Positions 1 through 5,473 of a DNA stretch of 5,535 nt are shown here, piece by piece. A program made the position numbers and the translations under genes. The stretch spans positions 1 through 5,535 of the forward strand of contig PUOI01000105.1 of NCBI GenBank assembly GCA_003552765.1, given 5' to 3'. This DNA comes from Candidatus Hydrogenedentota bacterium (GTDB lineage: Bacteria; Hydrogenedentota; Hydrogenedentia; Hydrogenedentales; SLHB01). The notes beneath the pieces are model-generated. The model worked only from the letters and a program-made list of their open reading frames with translations, did no database searches and was not told the DNA's origin. The stretch's first letter is position 1. Each line of letters starts with the position of its first letter.

Positions 1-16
1 ACCGCGCGCCCTTTGG

Positions 17-36
17 ATCCCCGCTTTCGCGGGGAT
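17..36. repeat. Short dispersed-type hairpin (ATCCCCGC TTTC GCGGGGAT)
   Basis: An 8-bp perfect stem with a TTTC tetraloop, followed by GACGG. The wider string GGATCCCCGC...GCGGGGATGACGG has the form of the intergenic palindromic repeats (ATTCCCGC-type) scattered in many GC-rich bacterial genomes. It has no T-tract on the minus-strand side, so it is more likely a repeat element or RNA-stabilising hairpin than a terminator for the WD40 array. Confidence 0.55.
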
Positions 37-61
37 GACGGTAGGGGGGACATCCACACAT

Positions 62-129
62 CTAGCGCTGACCAAGCACTAGTGGGGCGTCACGCCTAAC
101 CTTGTTGACCGCCGAAGTGAACGCGCTAG
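62..129. repeat. 7-bp inverted repeat CTAGCGC / GCGCTAG enclosing a 54-nt segment
   Basis: CTAGCGC at 62-68 is the exact complement of GCGCTAG at 123-129. The enclosed segment contains an 8-bp palindrome, CACTAGTG (77-84), and a small GGCG/CGCC hairpin (86-96). The right arm abuts the compound repeat at 131-183. No gene is visible in this part. The arrangement may be repeat debris or chance. Confidence 0.3.
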
Positions 130-130
130 G

Positions 131-183
131 AGGTGGCATGGCCTTCCAGGCCATGAATCACGGGCTGGAAGCCCGTGCCACTT
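131..183. repeat. Compound inverted repeat forming two hairpins inside an outer stem
   Basis: An outer stem pairs GTGGCA (133-138) with TGCCAC (176-181). Inside are two hairpins: CATGGCCT/AGGCCATG (137-144 with 148-155, loop TCC) and CACGGGCT/AGCCCGTG (159-166 with 170-177, loop GGA). They are joined by AAT. The outer stem shares a few bases with both inner arms, so the two folds compete at the base. The second half resembles the dispersed intergenic motif GGCACGGGCTTCCAGCCCGTG that I recall from planctomycete-type and related genomes. That recollection was not checked. Confidence 0.7.
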
Positions 184-197
184 CACCGCAAGAATTC

Positions 198-238
198 GAG
201 ACTATCCACAATTCAAAGGCGGAAAGTGTAATAGTCTC
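198..238 (-). other. Inverted repeat downstream of B2, possible weak transcript-end structure
   Basis: GAGACTAT (198-205) and ATAGTCTC (231-238) form a perfect 8-bp stem with a 25-nt loop, about 40 nt after the B2 stop on the minus strand. No T-run follows in that direction, so it does not qualify as a typical intrinsic terminator. A competing small stem (236-240 with 251-255) overlaps it. Confidence 0.3.
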
Positions 239-277
239 CATGAAGACCACTGGAGGCTAGCCCATTGTTCAAATGTT

Positions 278-1648
278 CTATTCCTCTCTGATGCCGGACT
301 TCCACAGACGCGCGGTTCCATCCTCTGAGCCGGTAAGCACGTAGTCCCCGCACGGGGAAAACGCCACGGCGCCCGGGTCTTTTTCGTGGCCGGTGAAGCT
401 TCGGAGCAACTCCCCTGTTACCATATTCCAGAGCCGCGCGGGCGCTTCCGGACCGTAGGCCGTTACGGCGTGTGTGGCGCATGGCGAGACATCAAAGGCC
501 ATGGGGGGTTCCCAATACAGCCACACGCCGCGCTCAACCAGGAGGCTGGCGTCCACCGCGGTCGGGGTGAGCGGCGTTTCCTCTAATCCCGGCGGCCATG
601 CCATGACCCGTACTTCCCTGGCTGCATCCCAAATTTCCAGATGGTTAGCATGCACCGCAAAGAAGGGGACGCCGGCGGCGCCATACGCGGCGTGGACCAC
701 CCCGGCCGGCCTCACAGGGAACATGCGCGACAACTCTTCCCCGCTAACGGGGTTCCATCGCCTCACGACATACCCCTTCTCACCGTGGGGCATCCGGTGC
801 GGCAAATCCCAGTCCCGCATAGGCCACACCCCTACCATCACCCCGGCGTCCTCCGGCGAAGGGCTTAACAGTGTTCGCAACGGATGGCGCCGCGATCCCC
901 CGCTACGGACTTCGTCCGAAACGTCTAGGAGTTCGCCCGTTTCGGCGTCCCACGCCTTCGCAATAACATTGCCCGTTAGGGCGTGACGGAGGCGTCCCCT
1001 TTCGGATCCGGAAGGTTCAATCCGCAGCTGCCTGTCGTCCCGGCGCGCCAACACCGCCAGAACCAGGGAGCCATCATGGGAAAACGCCACGGCGGAGACG
1101 GCCTCCGCGCCCCATGTGAACGTCCGGATCAGTTCACCGGTTTCCACGTCCCACATCCGGATAGGAGGGTTTTCAAACCCCGTTACCACCCGGCGCCCGT
1201 CCGGCGATATCGCAGCCGGCCGCGAAGGGTAGACGTCTTCGATTTGCAGGGGCTGCGGCTCGGTGTGGGTGATAATGGGAAACTCGGCCTTCTCCTCGCC
1301 CGTATCAACATCCCATAAACGGGCGGCGCCATCTTTCCCTGCAGTCAGAATTTGCTCGCCGCCGGGCGCGAAGTCCACCGAATAGACAGCGCCGGGGGTT
1401 TCGAAGGTCTGTACGGCTTCGTCAATATGCTGGGAGGGGTCTCTTACGACTAGAAGCAGGTCCGAATCGAGGGAACGCTCTTCCCTCGTTTCCTCATCCA
1501 TCGCCCCGATGAGGTTTTCTGGTTCGCCGTCCGCCCACGCCAGCGATCCGCTCGATGACACGATCGCGGCCGCCATTATCGCCAACCCCGCGAAGCAGCC
1601 CGCCTTTGTGAAGCAGCCCGCCTTTGTAAGGCGACATCCATTCTTCAT
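278..1648 (-). CDS. Exported irregular WD40 beta-propeller protein, family B copy 2 (B2)
   Basis: The protein is 456 aa and the last gene of the array. The frame is open upstream to a TTG at 1723, but that start would overlap the end of A2 and bury the signal peptide behind 25 basic residues. The ATG at 1648 is chosen because AAGGAGG lies 8 nt before it and the signal peptide then begins properly. That peptide (about 1-39, ending SLAWA|DGEP) contains a small internal duplication, TKAGCF twice. An acidic pre-domain (about 40-75, NLIGAMDEET) leads to seven blades, about 76-113, 132-167, 175-234, 256-299, 315-341, 351-408 and 415-450. The blade 3 insertion (about 204-224) is unrelated in sequence to that of B1. 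The only cysteines of the mature chain are C390 and C433, both in SPC turns. The function is not recognisable beyond a propeller fold, and no enzymatic domain is present. Confidence 0.88.
   Translation of the reverse strand: MKNGCRLTKAGCFTKAGCFAGLAIMAAAIVSSSGSLAWADGEPENLIGAMDEETREERSLDSDLLLVVRDPSQHIDEAVQTFETPGAVYSVDFAPGGEQILTAGKDGAARLWDVDTGEEKAEFPIITHTEPQPLQIEDVYPSRPAAISPDGRRVVTGFENPPIRMWDVETGELIRTFTWGAEAVSAVAFSHDGSLVLAVLARRDDRQLRIEPSGSERGRLRHALTGNVIAKAWDAETGELLDVSDEVRSGGSRRHPLRTLLSPSPEDAGVMVGVWPMRDWDLPHRMPHGEKGYVVRRWNPVSGEELSRMFPVRPAGVVHAAYGAAGVPFFAVHANHLEIWDAAREVRVMAWPPGLEETPLTPTAVDASLLVERGVWLYWEPPMAFDVSPCATHAVTAYGPEAPARLWNMVTGELLRSFTGHEKDPGAVAFSPCGDYVLTGSEDGTARLWKSGIREE
1592..1627. repeat. 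18-bp perfect tandem duplication in the B2 signal peptide
   Basis: The 18-base unit GAAGCAGCCCGCCTTTGT occurs twice with no gap (1592-1609 and 1610-1627). In the protein it gives TKAGCF twice in the n-region of the B2 signal peptide. B1 has no such duplication. The frame is kept, which fits slippage duplication tolerated in a signal sequence. Confidence 0.9.
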
Positions 1649-1656
1649 GACCCAAT

Positions 1657-1663
1657 CCTCCTT
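1657..1663 (-). promoter_or_regulatory. Ribosome binding site of B2
   Basis: The minus strand reads AAGGAGG, 8 nt before the ATG at 1648. It shows that translation starts there and not at the TTG at 1723 that opens the frame. Confidence 0.7.
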
Positions 1664-1709
1664 CTTTGCCTTCCAGTGAAGGGGTTTTCGTCTCAGCCGA
1701 ACCCGGTCC

Positions 1710-2837
1710 CTATTGCTCTTCAAGCGCGGGATGCTTGCTGATCTCGACGCCTACACGGAAACGGTGATGATCAAACACCTGGATGTGATCCCCCGTGGCG
1801 ATATCCCAGAGGTGGACGACACCTTCCTGTGTCGCCACCGCCATGCGTTCGGCGTCCGCCGAAAAGGCGGCCCCGCGGACATCCCCAGTGCCTTTTTCCT
1901 CTGCCCGGAGAACAATCTCGCCGGTTTCAACCTCGGTAAGCCAAACCTCGCCGTCGTCCACTCCCGTAGCCACATAGGCGCCGCCGGGCGAAAACCCTCC
2001 TGGGGACAGGCTTTCCCCTTCGTTCCTTCTCTCTTCCACGAGGGTCCCTGTGCCGCGTTCCCAGACGCGAATCGAGGCATCCCTTTCTTGCACGGCCACC
2101 AGATCGCCGTTCGCCAAAAAGGTTACGGTATCCTTCGGCCGCCGTCCGGGCATATCGCCGTCCCGGAAGGTCCCGATTTCTTCCGCCGTATGGGCATCCC
2201 ACAATTGGATGTACCCGCTCGCGTCCGCCGTGAGCATATGGTCTCCATCGGGGGACAACGCCACCGATACCCAGTACACCGGCTGGCTACCCGCGCCCAT
2301 GGAAGACAGAGGGAACGTGAGTACGTGATTCCCCGTTTCGACATCCCACAGCCTTGCTGATGTGTCTGCCCCGCCGGTCACCGCGTAGGCGCCATCGGGC
2401 GAAAAGGCCACCGAGTGCTCAATGGGCGCCGGTTGCTCAGAGGCCGGGCGGCTGCTTAGGACATGCCTTTTCTCGAACGTGGCGACATCCCATAAACGGA
2501 CCGTCCGGTCGCGAGACGCGGAAAGCAAATACTCGCCCTCCGGGGAGAAAGCCAACGCGGTTACCTGATGTTTGTGTTTGTCAAGCGTTTCCAGATGGGT
2601 TCCTTCGGATGCATCCCATACTGCAATTCGGCCACTGGGCTCGCGATCGGGAAGCGCAACCGCAAGCCGGGACCCATCCGGCGACAACGCCACAGCGGAA
2701 AGCGGATACGACTCCGGCGGAGGAGGCGGCGGGAGCATAACCGGCGACGCGGAGGCATTCAGCGCCGCAATCCCGCCAGCCAACAAAGCAATCGCGCCAA
2801 CCAATGCGCTCGAAAGGCCTCCGATTCGCGCCAACAT
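1710..2837 (-). CDS. Exported seven-bladed WD40 beta-propeller protein, family A copy 2 (A2)
   Basis: The protein is 375 aa and a clear paralogue of A1 along its whole length. The signal peptide is MLARIGGLSS followed by ALVGAIALLAGGIAALNASA, with likely cleavage at ASA|SP near residue 30. A run of six prolines (36-41) forms a linker. Seven repeats lie at about 46-74, 89-117, 139-165, 188-214, 235-259, 277-303 and 318-345. Blades 2, 3 and 7 are canonical. Blade 7 (FSADAERMAVATQEGVVHLWD) is identical in sequence to that of A1. The tail is QVFDHHRFR...EEQ. The ATG is preceded by AAAGGAGG with 5 nt spacing, and 19 bp of this leader are shared with A1. The mature protein has no cysteine. B2 follows 61 nt after the stop. 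The exported location is inferred from the signal peptide and the molecular function is unknown. Confidence 0.9.
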   Translation of the reverse strand: MLARIGGLSSALVGAIALLAGGIAALNASASPVMLPPPPPPESYPLSAVALSPDGSRLAVALPDREPSGRIAVWDASEGTHLETLDKHKHQVTALAFSPEGEYLLSASRDRTVRLWDVATFEKRHVLSSRPASEQPAPIEHSVAFSPDGAYAVTGGADTSARLWDVETGNHVLTFPLSSMGAGSQPVYWVSVALSPDGDHMLTADASGYIQLWDAHTAEEIGTFRDGDMPGRRPKDTVTFLANGDLVAVQERDASIRVWERGTGTLVEERRNEGESLSPGGFSPGGAYVATGVDDGEVWLTEVETGEIVLRAEEKGTGDVRGAAFSADAERMAVATQEGVVHLWDIATGDHIQVFDHHRFRVGVEISKHPALEEQ

Positions 2838-2842
2838 AATCT

Positions 2843-2861
2843 CCTCCTTTCGTTGCGTTAC
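2843..2861 (-). promoter_or_regulatory. Ribosome binding site and conserved leader of A2
   Basis: The minus strand reads GTAACGCAACGAAAGGAGG, with AAAGGAGG 5 nt before the ATG at 2837. It is identical over 19 bases to the leader of A1 at 5415-5433, while the spacer further upstream is unrelated. Confidence 0.75.
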
Positions 2862-2891
2862 ATCATCATCCCATGTTCGTCCACCAGCTCA

Positions 2892-4217
2892 TCATTCCTC
2901 TCCAATGCCGGACTCCCACAGACGCGCGGTTCCATCCCATGAACCGGTAAGCACATAGTCCCCGCACGGCGAAAAGGCTACGGAGATTGGGCCTTTTTCG
3001 TGGCCGGTGAAGCTTCGGACCAGTTCCCCTGTTTCGATATTCCAAAGCCGCGCGGGCGCGTGCGGGCCGTACGCCATGACGGCGTGCGTGACGCATGGCG
3101 AGACCTCGAAGGCCATGGGCGGTTCCCAGTGGATCCCCCAGCCGGGATCAACCACGAGGGCCTCGTCCACCGAGAAGGGGTTGTCCTCCGTGCCAGGGGG
3201 CCACGTCATAACCCGCTCCTCCTTGGCCGCATCCCAGAATTCGAGATGGTTGCTGTGCCTGCCATACACCGCAAGAAAGGGGACGCCGTTGGCGGTAAAC
3301 ACGCCGTGGAAGATCTGCCCCACGTTGGGACGCCATACAGCCGGCAACCCTTCACCGCCAAGGGGAGTCCATCGCCTCACGGAGTACTCCTCTTCATACG
3401 GGGTTATCCGGTACGGGGATTCCCGCACGGGCCGCACCCCCACCAACACCTCGCCATTCACCGGCGAAGGGCTTAGCAGCGTCAGCCGCCGATAGTGCTG
3501 CGATTGGATCCTGCGTATTTCGTCAGAGACGTCGAGGAGTTCGCCCGATTCGGCGTCCCACGCCTTCGCAATGACATTCCCCGTGAGGCGCCGGGGGGCG
3601 CGTCCCCCCTCGATCCCGGTTGGTCTCATGCCCCCGCCGTTGTCCCGGCGCGCCAACACCGCCAGAACCTGGGAGCCATCATGGGAAAACGCCAGGGCGG
3701 TGACGGCGTCCACGCCCCACGTGAACGTCCGGATCAGTTCGCCGGTTTCCGCGTCCCACATCCGGATGGGGGGATCCTTGAACCCTGTTAGCACGCGGCG
3801 GCCATCCGGCGATATCGCGGCCGGTTGCGAAGGATGAACATCCTCCATCTGCAGGGGCTGGGGCTCGGTGTGGGTGGTAATGGGAAACTCGGCCACTGTC
3901 TCCGCGGTTTCAATATCCCACAGCTGCGCGGCCCCGTCCTCGCTGGCGGTCAGAATCTCGCCGCCCCCGGGCGAGAAGCCGGCGGAATACACCGCAGAGG
4001 CGGCTTCGAAGGTCTGTACGGCTTCGTCAATATGCCGGGAGGTGTCCTTCACGAACAGGAAGAAATCGGAGCCGCCGGGAAACTGTTCCACGGTTTCCTC
4101 GTCCACATAGCCGATTACATTCGCGGGTTCTTCGTCCGCCCACCCCCTCCATCCCACCGCCAATGAGCAAATCGTCACGAAACAAACCACTGATATAAAA
4201 CAACGCCTCTTGTTCAT
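2892..4217 (-). CDS. Exported irregular WD40 beta-propeller protein, family B copy 1 (B1)
   Basis: The protein is 441 aa. The N-terminus (MNKRRCFISVVCFVTICSLA) followed by GWRGWA|DEEP looks like a Sec signal peptide cleaved after about residue 27. An acidic pre-domain (about 28-62, with VIGYVDEET) precedes seven recognisable blades: 64-101, 120-155, 163-221, 240-284, 300-329, 338-393 and 400-435. Blade 7 is the most canonical (GHEKGP...FSPCGDYVLTGS.DGTARLW). Blade 3 is split by an insertion of about 20 residues (192-211) rich in Gly and Arg. Blades 4 to 6 are recognisable mainly by their hydrophobic-W-x endings. The mature chain has only two cysteines, C375 and C418, each in an SPC turn. The ATG start has GGAGGGA 6 nt upstream. 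It lies between A1 (70 nt upstream) and A2 (54 nt downstream). The role is unknown, plausibly extracytoplasmic binding. It is paralogous to B2, roughly 60% identical by eye. Confidence 0.88.
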   Translation of the reverse strand: MNKRRCFISVVCFVTICSLAVGWRGWADEEPANVIGYVDEETVEQFPGGSDFFLFVKDTSRHIDEAVQTFEAASAVYSAGFSPGGGEILTASEDGAAQLWDIETAETVAEFPITTHTEPQPLQMEDVHPSQPAAISPDGRRVLTGFKDPPIRMWDAETGELIRTFTWGVDAVTALAFSHDGSQVLAVLARRDNGGGMRPTGIEGGRAPRRLTGNVIAKAWDAESGELLDVSDEIRRIQSQHYRRLTLLSPSPVNGEVLVGVRPVRESPYRITPYEEEYSVRRWTPLGGEGLPAVWRPNVGQIFHGVFTANGVPFLAVYGRHSNHLEFWDAAKEERVMTWPPGTEDNPFSVDEALVVDPGWGIHWEPPMAFEVSPCVTHAVMAYGPHAPARLWNIETGELVRSFTGHEKGPISVAFSPCGDYVLTGSWDGTARLWESGIGEE

Positions 4218-4223
4218 GGCTTA

Positions 4224-4230
4224 TCCCTCC
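4224..4230 (-). promoter_or_regulatory. Ribosome binding site of B1
   Basis: The minus strand reads GGAGGGA, 6 nt before the ATG at 4217, which supports that start. Confidence 0.65.
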
Positions 4231-4266
4231 ATCGCCCTCTTTCAGCGGGGCAGACCTCGTCTCCCG

Positions 4267-4278
4267 CCGAGTACTCGG
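4267..4278. repeat. 12-bp perfect palindrome in the A1-B1 spacer
   Basis: CCGAGTACTCGG is self-complementary over 12 bases, lies 9 nt past the A1 stop, and is absent from the corresponding A2-B2 spacer. It could be an operator-like site or chance. It has no poly-T tract, so it is not a standard terminator. Confidence 0.4.
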
Positions 4279-4287
4279 TTGGCGCGG

Positions 4288-5409
4288 CTATTCAAACTTC
4301 GGATGCGCGTCGATTTCCGCGTCTTCCCGGAAACGGTGATGGTCGAACACGTTGACGCGTTCCCCCGTAACGGTGTCCCAGAGATGGACGACGCCTTCCT
4401 GTGTCGCCACCGCCATGCGTTCGGCGTCCGCCGAAAAGGCCACGCCATGGACGTTTCCCGTACCGCTCTCTTCCGTCTCGAAGACGGTTTCGCCGGTTTC
4501 AACCTTAGTAACCAGAACCTCCCCGCCGCCGCCCAATCCAGCAGCCACATAGGCGCCGCCGGGCGAGAACCATACCGGCGATCGCCCCCCAACGCCGTCT
4601 CTCTCCTCCACGAGGGTCCCCGTGTCGCGTTCCCAGACACTAATCGAGGAATCCCATTTCCGCGAGGCCACGCGATCCCCGTTCGCCAAAAAAGTGACGG
4701 GATGATTCTCCCATCTTCCGCGCCCCTCCTCGTCTTCCCGGAACTCCCGAATGGCCTCCCCCGTACCGGTGTCCCACAACCAGACGCCTCCGCGCTCGTC
4801 CCCCGTGAGCGCATAGGCGCCTTCGGGTGACAACCCCACCGAGAGCACGCTCAGCGAATGCGGCCGCGAGTCCGGTATCGGCGGCCGTAACGTAATCAGG
4901 TGGTTCCCTGTTTGGACATCCCACAAACGGGCCGTCTCGTCGGCGCCGCCAGTCACAAGGTAAGCGCCATCGGCCGAGAACGCCGCGGATTTGATGGAGG
5001 ACGCATGGCTCGCCAATACGTGCACTGGTTCGAAATCAGTGGCGTCCCACAACCGGGCGGTTTGGTCGTGCGAGGCGGAAAGCAAGTATTCGCCATCGGG
5101 AGAGAACGCCAAGGCGCTTACATCTTCCTCGTGACCCTCCAGCGTTTTGAGGTGGGTTCCCTCGGTCGCGTCCCATACAACAATTCGCCCCTTAGGCTCG
5201 GCCTGGAGCCATACGCCGCCGCCGGGAAGCCCAACCGCAAGCCGGGACCCATCCGGCGACAACGCCACCGCGGAAAGCCGATACGACTGCGGCGGCGGGG
5301 GCGTGGGCGTAACCGGACAAAACGAATGGCGCGGCGCCGCAATCCCGCTAGCCAGCAGAGCTATTGCGCCAACCAGTGCGCCCGAAAAGCCTACGAATCG
5401 TGACAGCAT
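4288..5409 (-). CDS. Exported seven-bladed WD40 beta-propeller protein, family A copy 1 (A1)
   Basis: The protein is 373 aa. Residues 1-25 look like a Sec signal peptide: MLSR, a hydrophobic core (VGFSGALVGAIALLA) and small residues SGIAA. There is no lipobox. A Pro-rich linker (about 32-40) leads into seven WD40 repeats at about 45-80, 90-122, 133-164, 184-213, 235-260, 276-302 and 317-345. Blades 2 and 3 are most canonical (FSPDG...S.D.TARLWD). Blades 5 and 6 are degenerate, with VWE and VTK in place of WD. The tail from about 354 reads VFDHHRFR. The ATG at 5409 is preferred over an in-frame GTG at 5442 because AAAGGAGG lies 5 nt before the ATG, and extension would put charged residues ahead of the signal peptide. 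Seven repeats are enough for a closed propeller. WD40 propellers are usually binding platforms, but the partner is unknown. No catalytic domain is present. It is followed 70 nt later by B1. Confidence 0.9.
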   Translation of the reverse strand: MLSRFVGFSGALVGAIALLASGIAAPRHSFCPVTPTPPPPQSYRLSAVALSPDGSRLAVGLPGGGVWLQAEPKGRIVVWDATEGTHLKTLEGHEEDVSALAFSPDGEYLLSASHDQTARLWDATDFEPVHVLASHASSIKSAAFSADGAYLVTGGADETARLWDVQTGNHLITLRPPIPDSRPHSLSVLSVGLSPEGAYALTGDERGGVWLWDTGTGEAIREFREDEEGRGRWENHPVTFLANGDRVASRKWDSSISVWERDTGTLVEERDGVGGRSPVWFSPGGAYVAAGLGGGGEVLVTKVETGETVFETEESGTGNVHGVAFSADAERMAVATQEGVVHLWDTVTGERVNVFDHHRFREDAEIDAHPKFE

Positions 5410-5414
5410 GATCG

Positions 5415-5433
5415 CCTCCTTTCGTTGCGTTAC
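5415..5433 (-). promoter_or_regulatory. Ribosome binding site and conserved leader of A1
   Basis: The minus strand reads GTAACGCAACGAAAGGAGG, placing AAAGGAGG 5 nt before the ATG at 5409. This decides the start against the in-frame GTG at 5442. The same 19 bases precede A2. Confidence 0.75.
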
Positions 5434-5473
5434 GCCAGTCACTCCCTGTACTCCTTGGACACCAAACGCGCCG

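Larger units (their letters stand above)
278..2861. repeat. Tandem segmental duplication, downstream unit (A2-B2)
   Basis: This is the second copy of the A-B gene pair, in the same orientation as the unit at 2892-5433. The copy begins at the shared leader before the A gene (2843-2861 equals 5415-5433) and ends with the B gene stop. Differences between the units are concentrated in loops between blades, in the signal peptides and in the spacers. Confidence 0.8.
2892..5433. repeat. Tandem segmental duplication, upstream unit (A1-B1)
   Basis: This unit consists of an A-family gene followed by a B-family gene, and the same pair is repeated directly at 278-2861. Gene order, strand, gap sizes and ribosome binding sites all match. 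Nucleotide similarity is patchy, with exact tracts such as 31 bp (4005-4035 here, 1400-1430 in the other unit) and 47 bp (4394-4440 here, 1822-1868 there) between diverged segments. This suggests a duplication that is not very recent, with conserved or converted patches. Confidence 0.8.

Noticed and set aside
17..36. Intrinsic terminator for the WD40 array
   Set aside because: The hairpin is strong but no T-run follows it on the minus strand, and it lies about 240 nt after the last stop. A dispersed repeat is the better reading.
131..183. CRISPR array
   Set aside because: There is only one compound repeat, with no regularly spaced identical repeats or spacers.
213..482. Minus-strand frame of 89 codons overlapping the end of B2 in another frame
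   Set aside because: It is Arg/Gly-rich and overlaps canonical WD40 coding sequence. The parallel frame at 2866-3096 in B1 arises from the same shadow effect.
474..986. Plus-strand open frame of 170 codons opposite B2
   Set aside because: It is a composition-driven shadow of B2, with no ribosome binding site and no recognisable domain.
1649..1723. N-terminal extension of B2 from a TTG at 1723
   Set aside because: It overlaps the end of A2, adds 25 mostly basic residues before a signal peptide, and the good ribosome binding site (1657-1663) lies within it and serves the ATG at 1648.
1713..2360. Long plus-strand open frame (215 codons) opposite A2
   Set aside because: It is exactly antisense to a well-supported WD40 gene, reads as Arg/Pro/His-rich low-plausibility protein and shows no family motif.
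4210..4830. Plus-strand open frame of 206 codons opposite A1
   Set aside because: It is antisense to the blades of A1, and a similar antisense frame appears opposite A2 simply because the sense genes are paralogous. Its conservation is a by-product.
5405..5415. Lipoprotein signal for A1 based on Cys31
   Set aside because: The residues before the cysteine (HSF) do not make a lipobox, and A2 has no cysteine at that place.
5410..5442. N-terminal extension of A1 from a GTG at 5442
   Set aside because: The AAAGGAGG would be inside the coding region, and A2, with the same leader, starts at the equivalent ATG.
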